From contig NZ_JADMLB010000029.1 in NCBI RefSeq assembly GCF_015482765.1, positions 1 through 39,150 of the forward strand: DNA of 39,150 bases, written 5' to 3'. Made by a program: the position numbers and the translations under genes. Every line of letters starts with the position of its first letter. Position 1 is the first letter of the stretch. This DNA is from Halodesulfovibrio sp. (GTDB lineage Bacteria > Desulfobacterota > Desulfovibrionia > Desulfovibrionales > Desulfovibrionaceae). Under the pieces are notes generated by a model. That model ran no database searches. It had not been told where the DNA came from and saw only the letters and a list, made by a program, of their open reading frames with translations. Below, piece after piece: positions 32,330 to 39,150 of this stretch.

Positions 32330-33679
32330 ATGATGCAAAAAACATGTGTAAAAAATGCAGAGCAGCAAATAGCATGGCGTAACCCACTCGATATCCAAGC
32401 TACGCTTGATATGAAGCATGAAAATGCTGAAATTCCCGTTACCCGCGATACTCTTGAAGCATGGCAACTTGCCAGACTCCAACAGGTCTGCACCTATGCA
32501 CAAAAAAACAGCATCTTTTATGCTGAAAAACTGCGAGAGCTTTCGGACGTATCCTTTGCATCCGGTGAAGCTTTTTCGCACCTTCCAAGAACAACTGCCG
32601 ACGATATTCGTGAAGCTCCGCTGAATTTCCTTTGTACATCACAGGATGATATCGCACGCGTTGTAACACTGACGACATCAGGCTCTACAGGGAAACCAAA
32701 GCGTCTTTTTTTTACACAAGATGAACTGGATGAAACAAAAGCTTTTTATGATCATGGAATGCGCTGCCTCGCTCACTCCGGCGACACGGTATTAGCGCTG
32801 TTACCCGCCCCTAAGCCGGACAGCGTTGGAGCACTTCTTGTTGATGGACTGACTGCATTGGGAGCTTCTCCGGTTCTGCATCAAAATCCTGACGATGTCG
32901 CCACCTCTCTTGCTCTATTCAAACAGCATGCTCCGGACTGCGTTGTGGGAACTGCCGCACACGTTCTTGCACTGACAAAACTCTGGCAAAAAAACAGTAA
33001 CAGAGTTTCTCCTGTAAAAAGTGTCTTACTCTGCTGGGACGCAAGCTCACCTGCCGTCAGAAAGTACATCGAATCAACATGGAACTGCCGAGTCTACACC
33101 CACTGGGGAATGACAGAAACCAGCCTTGGCGGGGCTGTCAGTTGTCCGTTTGGCAGAGGCATGCATCTGCGTGAAACAAATATTTATGTAGAAATTACCG
33201 ATCCGGACACGGGGCTTCTTGTCCCCGATGGGGAACGTGGAGAAATCGTCGTAACGACACTGACTCGAACAGGGATGCCACTAATACGATACCGTACAGG
33301 CGATGAATCTCATATCATTACCGAACAATGCCCATGCGGTTCCCCATTGCGCCGACTGAGTCCTGAAATCCACAGAATCTCGCTTCCTATAAATGCACCG
33401 GATTGGTTCAAACAAATTACACCGAACGCCATAGATGAGCTATTGCTCTCTGTGCCGAGTTTTCTAGCCCAGCAAGCACAATTAAGGGTGGCACCGAACA
33501 TACTGGAAGTAACTGTTGACATGAGCACAAACTCACCTCAACAATTATCAAGTATTAACGAGCTGTTATGTGATCTTGTTTCTCCATTGCAAACGGCTCC
33601 GGATATATTGTGCTTGCCGGGCAAGAATAACGGCAACATTTCCATTGGATTCGCAAAACGCAAAATCAGCGTCAAGTAA
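32330..33679 (+). CDS. AMP-dependent CoA-ligase-like protein of DVU_1553 type
   Basis: This 449-residue adenylate-forming enzyme is most like phenylacetate-CoA ligase. The ATP-binding signature is TTSGSTGKPKRLFF near residue 118. Later come THWGMTETSLGG and GERGEIVVTTLTRTGMPLIRYRTGDES, the adenylation-domain core motifs. A Cys pair in EQCPCGSPLRRL resembles the metal-like site in PaaK proteins. It would activate a carboxylate as acyl-AMP or acyl-CoA, but the acid is unknown. Its place among Mop maturation genes suggests a dedicated substrate rather than general metabolism; alternatively it could use the acid that Mop produces. The start ATG-ATG at 32330 has a weak ribosome site, and a 70-base gap precedes it, the largest within the run. 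Confidence 0.85.
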   Translation: MMQKTCVKNAEQQIAWRNPLDIQATLDMKHENAEIPVTRDTLEAWQLARLQQVCTYAQKNSIFYAEKLRELSDVSFASGEAFSHLPRTTADDIREAPLNFLCTSQDDIARVVTLTTSGSTGKPKRLFFTQDELDETKAFYDHGMRCLAHSGDTVLALLPAPKPDSVGALLVDGLTALGASPVLHQNPDDVATSLALFKQHAPDCVVGTAAHVLALTKLWQKNSNRVSPVKSVLLCWDASSPAVRKYIESTWNCRVYTHWGMTETSLGGAVSCPFGRGMHLRETNIYVEITDPDTGLLVPDGERGEIVVTTLTRTGMPLIRYRTGDESHIITEQCPCGSPLRRLSPEIHRISLPINAPDWFKQITPNAIDELLLSVPSFLAQQAQLRVAPNILEVTVDMSTNSPQQLSSINELLCDLVSPLQTAPDILCLPGKNNGNISIGFAKRKISVK

Positions 33680-33689
33680 CGAGGGTACA

Positions 33690-34709
33690 ATGCATTCAAT
33701 TCTTACAGATATTACACGAAATCTCGCAGCACATAACTGCGTTCTTGCCACTGTGATTTCCAGCACAGGCTCTACACCACGCTCTTCAGGAGCGCATATG
33801 CTTATCTGTCCGAAAGGCGAATTCTATGGGACTGTTGGTGGGGGATTAATTGAAGCTAAAGTACAAGAGACTGCAGCAACTTTTCTTACTGGAGAACACG
33901 GCGCAGCTGCACTGCATTCGTATGAACTTGATAACACCAAAGCCGGTGCGTTGGGCATGTCCTGCGGTGGGTCTCTCACAGTTCTTCTTGAACGCCTTAC
34001 ACCAGAACATCATGAAGAGTTTGTTCAGCTAGAAGAAGCTGTACTAAAAGGAAACACTATTAGCCGTGAAGCCTTTTATCTTCAGCAAGATGCCATCTGG
34101 AAGCGGGTTACAGCCCATGAACTTGCGAACGAGCAATACGCCAAAACTGTAGAAGAAATCCACACTGAAAAAAAACTCACAGACAACAGCTCACCTCTAC
34201 TGATTAACAAAGAACCAGTGAAATATTTTGCCGAAACATACCACCCTTCTGCCACGGTTATCATTGCCGGTGCAGGGCATGTAGCAAAACCGACAGCAGA
34301 GGTAGCTCATCTTGTCGGATTCTCAGTTGTTGTTCTGGATGACCGTGATGATTTTGCCAACAAAGAACGTTTCCCTAATGCGCATGTTCAGGTTGTAGAC
34401 TCCTTAGACGATATTTTATCTGACATCACGATCCATAAAGACTGCTATGTTGTCATCGTCACCAGAGGCCACGAGCATGATAAGACTGTCTTGCAACAAA
34501 TGCTTACAACACCGGCAAAATATATCGGTATGATTGGAAGTAAAAGTAAACGAGACGGCCTGTATCAACGCCTACGGGAAGAAGGCGTAACAGACGAAGC
34601 TATTGCACGCTGTCACTGCCCGATCGGCCTTCCGCTTGGCGGCAGAGCTCCGGAAGAAATTGCGGTAAGTATTATGGCAGAAATCATTCAGACCAAAGCA
34701 CAAGGCTAA
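33690..34709 (+). CDS. XdhC-family aldehyde oxidoreductase maturation factor
   Basis: This 339-residue cytoplasmic chaperone belongs to the XdhC/CoxI family, which binds the molybdenum cofactor, promotes its sulfuration and inserts it into xanthine-oxidase-type enzymes. The N-terminal domain has LATVISSTGSTPRSSGAHM and GTVGGGLIEAKV. The C-terminal Rossmann domain has VIIAGAGHVAKPTAEVAHLV, VTRGHEHDKTVL, and KYIGMIGSKSKRDG with HCPIGLPLGGRAPEEIAVSI. The ATG at 33690 follows GAGGG with five bases of spacing; the frame stays open further upstream, but that part overlaps the ligase gene. It lies four bases before the NTP-transferase gene. Its target is almost certainly Mop. Confidence 0.93.
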   Translation: MHSILTDITRNLAAHNCVLATVISSTGSTPRSSGAHMLICPKGEFYGTVGGGLIEAKVQETAATFLTGEHGAAALHSYELDNTKAGALGMSCGGSLTVLLERLTPEHHEEFVQLEEAVLKGNTISREAFYLQQDAIWKRVTAHELANEQYAKTVEEIHTEKKLTDNSSPLLINKEPVKYFAETYHPSATVIIAGAGHVAKPTAEVAHLVGFSVVVLDDRDDFANKERFPNAHVQVVDSLDDILSDITIHKDCYVVIVTRGHEHDKTVLQQMLTTPAKYIGMIGSKSKRDGLYQRLREEGVTDEAIARCHCPIGLPLGGRAPEEIAVSIMAEIIQTKAQG

Positions 34710-34713
34710 ACGC

Positions 34714-35874
34714 ATGCATACCGCATACGCAATATTACTTGCAGCGGGGTATGGCTCACGCATGGGGCAATGCAAGCCGACACTCCCTTTGGGAACCTCC
34801 AGTGCTCTGGAGTTGCTTTCCCAAAGCTTTACACGGGCAGGCGTTACACCGATTGTCGTTACAGGACACGCTCAGGAAAATGTCGAAGCCGAGTGTCGTC
34901 GCCTGTCACTTGTTTCTGTCCATAATCCAGCCTTTGACGACGGTATGTTTTCTTCCGTGCAAGCAGGCTGTAAAGCTCTGCCGGATGATACAGAATACTT
35001 CTTCATAACTCCTGTAGATATTCCGCTTATCAGGCATCAAACAATTTCTGCTCTGCTCACAAACGCAGGGCAGAAATCTGCAACGGTTCTCCATCCTGTG
35101 CTTGATGACAGCCCGTTAACCCCACTGCCAAAGTTCATGTATGAAACAGAGGCGAAACGGGGGCATCCACCATGTATGCACGCGTCACTCAAGCAAGAAA
35201 TTCTTGCATACAGCGGAGAAGGAGGACTGGCAGGACTCTTAGCTCATCATGCGAAGACAACCAGCTATATTCCCGTTACAGATAGCGGGATGTTGCAGGA
35301 TATGGACACACCAGATGATTATCAAAAACTATGTGAACTGGAAAAATTACAGCAACTACCATCAACACAAGAGTGTTACGCTCTTTGGAATGCTGAAAAC
35401 CTTCCTTCGCACATTCGTAAGCACTCCATAGCTGTAACCGACGTAGCCAGAGCCATTTTACCCCACCTTCCGGATACAACACCTCTTTTTGAACAAACTG
35501 TTCTTTCCGGAACCATGTTGCATGATATTGCTAAAGGCTCACCAAAACACGCAAGTAAAGGCGCTGAAATAGTCAGCGAATATGGATTTCCCGAACTTGC
35601 GTCGTGCATCGCAGCCCACTCACACCTGCAAGTATCGTCTGGAGCAGTCACACCGGAAGAGCTGGTCTTTTTAGCAGATAAATTTATCGAAGGAACAACT
35701 GTCTGTTCACTTGAACGCAGATATGAAGAAAAAATGGCGTGCTATGCTTCCTCAGCTGAAGTTGTGGAGGCCATAAAGCAAAAGTTATCTCAGGCACAGG
35801 CTATCCAACATAAGGTTGAAGCTGCTATAAACACCACTCTTGATACGCTTCTCAACACAAACAGGAGACATTGA
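34714..35874 (+). CDS. MocA-like molybdopterin nucleotidyltransferase fused to an HD domain (DVU_1551 type)
   Basis: This 386-residue two-domain protein begins with a nucleotidyltransferase (residues 1-200) carrying AILLAAGYGSRMGQCKPTLPLG, the signature of MocA-type CTP:molybdopterin cytidylyltransferases, and FITPVDIPLI for metal binding. Residues about 228-370 form an HD phosphohydrolase domain with HSIAVTDVA, MLHDIAKG and AAHSHLQ. The first domain fits making molybdopterin cytosine dinucleotide, the cofactor form known in Desulfovibrio Mop. The HD part could cleave a phosphate ester or nucleotide in the same pathway; its substrate is unknown. It starts four bases after xdhC and ends one base before the phosphatase gene. 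Confidence 0.9.
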   Translation: MHTAYAILLAAGYGSRMGQCKPTLPLGTSSALELLSQSFTRAGVTPIVVTGHAQENVEAECRRLSLVSVHNPAFDDGMFSSVQAGCKALPDDTEYFFITPVDIPLIRHQTISALLTNAGQKSATVLHPVLDDSPLTPLPKFMYETEAKRGHPPCMHASLKQEILAYSGEGGLAGLLAHHAKTTSYIPVTDSGMLQDMDTPDDYQKLCELEKLQQLPSTQECYALWNAENLPSHIRKHSIAVTDVARAILPHLPDTTPLFEQTVLSGTMLHDIAKGSPKHASKGAEIVSEYGFPELASCIAAHSHLQVSSGAVTPEELVFLADKFIEGTTVCSLERRYEEKMACYASSAEVVEAIKQKLSQAQAIQHKVEAAINTTLDTLLNTNRRH

Positions 35875-35875
35875 T

Positions 35876-36457
35876 ATGCTCTATCTTGTTCGCCATGGTG
35901 AAACGATTCTGCCCAAAGGAATATGTATAGGGCAAACTGATATTCCGATGGCACAAAAAGGTATAGAAAACATTACACAAAAGACTCTTCCACACCTCCT
36001 TGCATTACATGTGGAGTCGCCTTCAATTGTTGCCAGCCCGCTCCAGCGAACAATGACCACAGCCCAAATCTTTGCCCAGGAATTCTCAGTTGAAATTGAA
36101 CAAGATCCAGCTTTGCAGGAAATCGATATGGGTAAATGGGACGGACTTGCCTTTACCTATATAAAAAAACATTGGGCAGCAGAATACGAAGAACGAGGAC
36201 AAAACTTCGCTCACTTCCAAGCACCGGAAGGAGAGTCTTTTTCAGACGTCCAACAGCGTGCTCTGGAAGCAATTCTCCCATTATGCCAGCGCCCTGAGCC
36301 AGTCGTTATCGTTACACACGCCGGCGTAATCCGTAGTTTACTCTGCGCAGCCAATCAAACACCACTTCAAGAGCTTTTCACATACACTCCCAAAACAGGC
36401 TCTATAACACTGCTCAGTAAAGAAACATTCCGCTGTAAGTCATTATACCTTCAGTGA
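35876..36457 (+). CDS. Histidine phosphatase family protein (phosphoglycerate-mutase/CobC-like)
   Basis: This 193-residue phosphatase has the RHG motif at residues 6-8 (YLVRHGET), the second catalytic segment ASPLQRTMTTAQIF, DMGKWDGL, and the second active-site histidine in IVTHAGVIRSLL. CobC-type members remove a phosphate in cobalamin synthesis, but no cobalamin gene is present here. Its position at the end of the Mop maturation run suggests a phosphate-removal step in that pathway. The ATG at 35876 has AGGAG nine bases upstream; a longer frame upstream overlaps the HD gene and is unlikely. No clear terminator follows in the 60 bases before the convergent patatin gene. Confidence 0.88.
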   Translation: MLYLVRHGETILPKGICIGQTDIPMAQKGIENITQKTLPHLLALHVESPSIVASPLQRTMTTAQIFAQEFSVEIEQDPALQEIDMGKWDGLAFTYIKKHWAAEYEERGQNFAHFQAPEGESFSDVQQRALEAILPLCQRPEPVVIVTHAGVIRSLLCAANQTPLQELFTYTPKTGSITLLSKETFRCKSLYLQ

Positions 36458-36517
36458 GTTAGAGAACCTTACGCTTTCCAACACACACAGGCTTTTAAAC
36501 CGCAATTGGATCGGCCA

Positions 36518-37375
36518 TTACGCTAAGAATTCCAGTAACGCTGCTTCTTTTTTTCGAGCTAAATCGTATCCATCATCATACAGCTGATACAATTTCTTAC
36601 GATCTCGACATACCCGTCCGACCCCAAGAGTACTTTCAGGACGGACAACAAAAATCTCACCCTGTTTCTCTTTGGCTTCAATCGTAGCGAGCATATCGTT
36701 GTAGAGGGTATGGCGACGTTCTATAACCCGAAGCATGCCTGTAAACTCAGGATACTGCCACTTACAAACACGAACACTTTTGCTTGCCCGCTTACGGTAA
36801 CCATGGGGTTGTGTAAGAACCAAAACTGGACGCTCGTTATGTTCTAAACATTGCTGCAACGGAATCGGGTTCGCAATGCCGCCATCCATATACGTTTTTC
36901 CGTTGAACTCAACAGGCTTTGCAATGAGTGGTAAGCTTGCAGAAGCTCGCATAATAGTGAGCGTATCTTCCAACGTAGGAAGCATACTTTTTTCAAACAT
37001 CACCGCTTCGCCCGAATAACAGTCCGTCACTCCTACCCAAAAGCGGATAGGATTCTCTACAAACGCTTTATAATCAATCGGTACGACTCGTCGCGGAATA
37101 TCCCCGAAGATAAAATCCATTCCGAAAAGGTCACCACCCTTTACTAGGCGAAGATAACTAAGATACCGACTATCATCCACAAATCGAGTATTTGTAATAC
37201 GGTTACGCTCGGGCTGACCTGAGACAATATTTGCACCGTTGCATGCCCCCATCGAAACACCATAGATTGATGTAAAGGCAAGCTTCAGATCAACAATATG
37301 CCTCAAGACGCCTGCAGAAAAGTTTCCCCGCAGCCCGCCACCCTCAAGTACCAAACCGGTCGCTGTTTCTTTCAA
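36518..37375 (-). CDS. Patatin-like phospholipase
   Basis: This 285-residue serine hydrolase of the patatin family probably cleaves acyl chains from phospholipids. The oxyanion-hole motif is GLVLEGGGLRGNFSAG (residues 7-22). The nucleophile motif is GVSMG (residues about 40-44), and the catalytic Asp lies in MDGGIANPIP. No signal peptide is seen, so it is probably cytosolic or loosely membrane-bound, like RssA/YlbK-type proteins. Translation begins at TTG (37375), preceded by a strong GGGAGG at a good distance; no ATG fits. It stands alone between the Mop cluster and panF and converges on the former. Confidence 0.9.
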   Translation of the reverse strand: MKETATGLVLEGGGLRGNFSAGVLRHIVDLKLAFTSIYGVSMGACNGANIVSGQPERNRITNTRFVDDSRYLSYLRLVKGGDLFGMDFIFGDIPRRVVPIDYKAFVENPIRFWVGVTDCYSGEAVMFEKSMLPTLEDTLTIMRASASLPLIAKPVEFNGKTYMDGGIANPIPLQQCLEHNERPVLVLTQPHGYRKRASKSVRVCKWQYPEFTGMLRVIERRHTLYNDMLATIEAKEKQGEIFVVRPESTLGVGRVCRDRKKLYQLYDDGYDLARKKEAALLEFLA

Positions 37376-37527
37376 GAAAAAAACCTCCCAAAAAAGTCAC
37401 AATAATGCGCTGTAAAAACACCTTACTGCACCACACAGTATAGTTCAAAGAAGCCTGAGAGAACAGCAACAAAACGCCCCTGATACTAGTTTAAAACAAT
37501 GAGAAGTGAGTACAAGTTTTGTTGTAT
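37376..37527. other. Gap upstream of the patatin gene
   Basis: Apart from the ribosome site GGGAGG of the patatin gene, I see no gene or clear promoter in this stretch. The panF terminator lies at its far end. Confidence 0.4.
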
Positions 37528-37561
37528 AAAAAAAGACTCCCGCACCGTTACGGGAGTCTTT
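37528..37561 (-). terminator. Terminator of panF
   Basis: AAAGACTCCCG (37532-37542) and CGGGAGTCTTT (37551-37561) form a perfect 11-bp stem. On the minus strand it is followed by a U-run (A-run at 37528-37534). It lies 50 bases beyond the panF stop. Confidence 0.88.
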
Positions 37562-37610
37562 CATATCGTTTTCGTAAACAAACCCTAAAGTGGGTAGTTG
37601 GGGCAGAGGG

Positions 37611-39092
37611 TTATTGCTCTCCCCAAAACAACGCGACAACTTTTTTCTCTGGTGCACTTCCGGCATATGATCCGGCAACGAAGGCACACAGTGCGATCAA
37701 AGTAGTCGGAACAATTGCGTGGACACCACCCATTGCAGGCTTCATGACACTAATTGTAACAAAGCTCGCAACACCAAACAGAATAGACGCAACTGCGCCT
37801 GTGGCGTTTGCACGTTTCCAATACAGTCCGAGAATTATCGGCCACAGGAAAACAGCTTCGAGTCCTCCGAAAGCAAACAGGTTAATCCACACAAGCAGAT
37901 CAGGCGGCTGAATAGCAGCGATAAACACCAATAATCCGATAACAGCTGTAGACATAAGGCTCATACGCTGGATGCTTACAGAAGGCATCAGGGACGCATC
38001 TCCACGTAACTTGTAATGCACATACAAGTCCTTAACAATCGCAGCTGAAACAAGCAGCAGCATAGAGTCTACAGTAGACATAATTGCCGCAAGCGGCCCG
38101 GCAATGAAGACCCCTGCCCAAAATGGCGACAACAATTCCATGATTAAGGAGGGCATAGCAAGGTCGCCAGCTGGCAGCTCTGGCAGAATAGCTCGTCCCA
38201 ATGCGCCGGAAAGATGCGCACACAAAATGATGAAGCCAATAATCAACGTCCCGATGATCATCGCATCATGCATTGCGCGAGAATCCTTGTACCCCATGCA
38301 GCGCTGCGTTGTTTGCGGCAGGCCCAGAATTCCAAGCCCCACAAGTACCCATAAAGAAAGTGTAAAGGGCTGAGGTACAGCGTTGTTAGGACCGGTCGGC
38401 GTAATCAATCCGGGATCAATGTCTTTAAGTGCCGTAATACACTGTTCCATTCCTCCACCAGCATTAATGATTGCCAGCAAAATAACAACAACAGCCACGA
38501 CCATAATTATTCCCTGAATTGCATCAGTAATAACGACAGCACGGAACCCACCAACAGCGGTGTACAGCACAACAGTTATGCCAAAAAGAACCAGACCGAC
38601 AATGTACGGATAGCCGGTTACTGCCTGAAACAGACGTGCACCGCCAATGAACTGAGCAAGCATGGCAGCCATAAAAAATACGAGTAAGGCGACTGAACAA
38701 AGAATTACAACAGCATCACTTTTGTATCGTGCACGTAAAAAGTCAGTAATAGTCATGGAATTTGTTTTGCGGGCAATAATCGCAAAACGCTTTCCAAGCA
38801 CACCGAGGGTCAAAAAAGTTGTCGGCACTTGAATCATTGCAAGAAAAACCCAGCTCAACCCATAACGGTAAGCAACGCCAGGCCCACCGACAAAGCTACT
38901 GGCACTGGTGTAACTGGCAATAATTGTCATGGCGAGCACAAAGCCCCCCATTGAACGACCGCCGATAAAATAGTCTTCCATAAATCCTTGTGAGGATTTT
39001 GATGCCGCTTTGTTACGTGCCCATAGAGCGACAGCAAATGAAAGAGCAAGATAAAGAACAACAGGAATGATTGTTACGAGGGCGTTATTCAT
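37611..39092 (-). CDS. panF: Sodium/pantothenate symporter
   Basis: This sodium:solute symporter takes up pantothenate. The 493-residue inner-membrane protein has about 13 hydrophobic segments. Conserved parts include FIGGRSMGGFVLAMTIIASY, SSFVGGPGVAYRYGLSW, QVPTTFLTLGVLGKRFAI and LGLPQTTQRCMGYKDS, which together are typical of PanF over other symporters of the family. I chose the second ATG (39092), which has AAGGA nine bases upstream; the ATG at 39101 overlaps that ribosome site. The start overlaps the stop of the preceding gene by six bases (ATGAATAA), showing translational coupling. It ends at a strong terminator. Confidence 0.93.
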   Translation of the reverse strand: MNNALVTIIPVVLYLALSFAVALWARNKAASKSSQGFMEDYFIGGRSMGGFVLAMTIIASYTSASSFVGGPGVAYRYGLSWVFLAMIQVPTTFLTLGVLGKRFAIIARKTNSMTITDFLRARYKSDAVVILCSVALLVFFMAAMLAQFIGGARLFQAVTGYPYIVGLVLFGITVVLYTAVGGFRAVVITDAIQGIIMVVAVVVILLAIINAGGGMEQCITALKDIDPGLITPTGPNNAVPQPFTLSLWVLVGLGILGLPQTTQRCMGYKDSRAMHDAMIIGTLIIGFIILCAHLSGALGRAILPELPAGDLAMPSLIMELLSPFWAGVFIAGPLAAIMSTVDSMLLLVSAAIVKDLYVHYKLRGDASLMPSVSIQRMSLMSTAVIGLLVFIAAIQPPDLLVWINLFAFGGLEAVFLWPIILGLYWKRANATGAVASILFGVASFVTISVMKPAMGGVHAIVPTTLIALCAFVAGSYAGSAPEKKVVALFWGEQ

Positions 39093-39150
39093 GCGGTACA
39101 TCCTTCAGCTGGGATTCAGAGCATTCTTTCTGTTCAGCACAGTTCTCAAC
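39085..39150 (-). CDS. 3' end of a gene upstream of panF (possibly YhdT/DUF997)
   Basis: Only the last 21 codons are in the window, ending KDVPHE and a TAA that overlaps the panF start codon region. The tail is hydrophilic and contains two cysteines, so no domain can be recognised. In many bacteria panF follows yhdT, a short DUF997 membrane protein with overlapping ends, which makes that a reasonable guess from position only. Confidence 0.5.
   Translation of the reverse strand, partial: VENCAEQKECSESQLKDVPHE

Overview
The window looks like chromosomal DNA of a sulfate-reducing bacterium of the Desulfovibrionales, perhaps Halodesulfovibrio or a related marine genus. This is inferred from gene content: a molybdenum aldehyde oxidoreductase that matches the Desulfovibrio Mop enzyme in length and cysteine numbering, a TunR-type regulator (integrase fold fused to TOBE domains), a maturation cluster of the DVU_1551-DVU_1558 type, and an intergenic element of a kind common in Desulfovibrio. 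No mobile element, CRISPR array or rRNA is seen.

Layout. (1) 1-2000: tRNA-Gln(CTG) with its own promoter, and glnS with a terminator, both on the minus strand. (2) 2000-7600: a branched-chain amino-acid ABC transporter operon livKHMGF, with a terminator/attenuator after livK. (3) 7600-10800: a repeat-like intergenic element, then a three-gene set of a MoxR ATPase, a metallopeptidase/VWA-like protein and an unknown 156-aa protein. (4) 10800-18240, minus strand: a signalling operon of a three-receiver hybrid histidine kinase, CheR, stand-alone CheB catalytic domain, a REC-GGDEF protein and a small membrane protein. (5) 18550-24300: a molybdate/tungstate control region with tunR divergent from modABC, a DUF364 gene, a ModE HTH-only regulator and a MoeA-like molybdopterin-binding protein. 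(6) 24340-36460: mop, then nine tightly packed genes that probably mature or serve it: a flavin/Fe-S/CCG protein, a two-CxxC redox protein, a methyltransferase, a C-GCAxxG-C-C protein, a radical SAM protein, an AMP-dependent CoA-ligase-like protein, an XdhC protein, an NTP-transferase/HD fusion and a histidine phosphatase. (7) 36500-39150, minus strand: a patatin-like phospholipase, panF and the 3' end of the gene before it.

How it fits together. Regions 5 and 6 read as one molybdenum system. ModABC brings in the oxyanion, while TunR and ModE-HTH are likely to control its uptake. The MoeA-like and MocA-like proteins supply the cytosine-dinucleotide form of the cofactor, XdhC should deliver sulfurated cofactor, and Mop oxidises aldehydes. 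The radical SAM, methyltransferase, C-GCAxxG-C-C and CoA-ligase genes have no established reaction, and they are the best candidate here for an undescribed pathway. The mop gene has a leader that could form a pseudoknot just before its ribosome binding site. It is separated from the maturation genes by a 12-bp hairpin with a UNCG-type loop, which suggests post-transcriptional control of the enzyme-to-maturase ratio.
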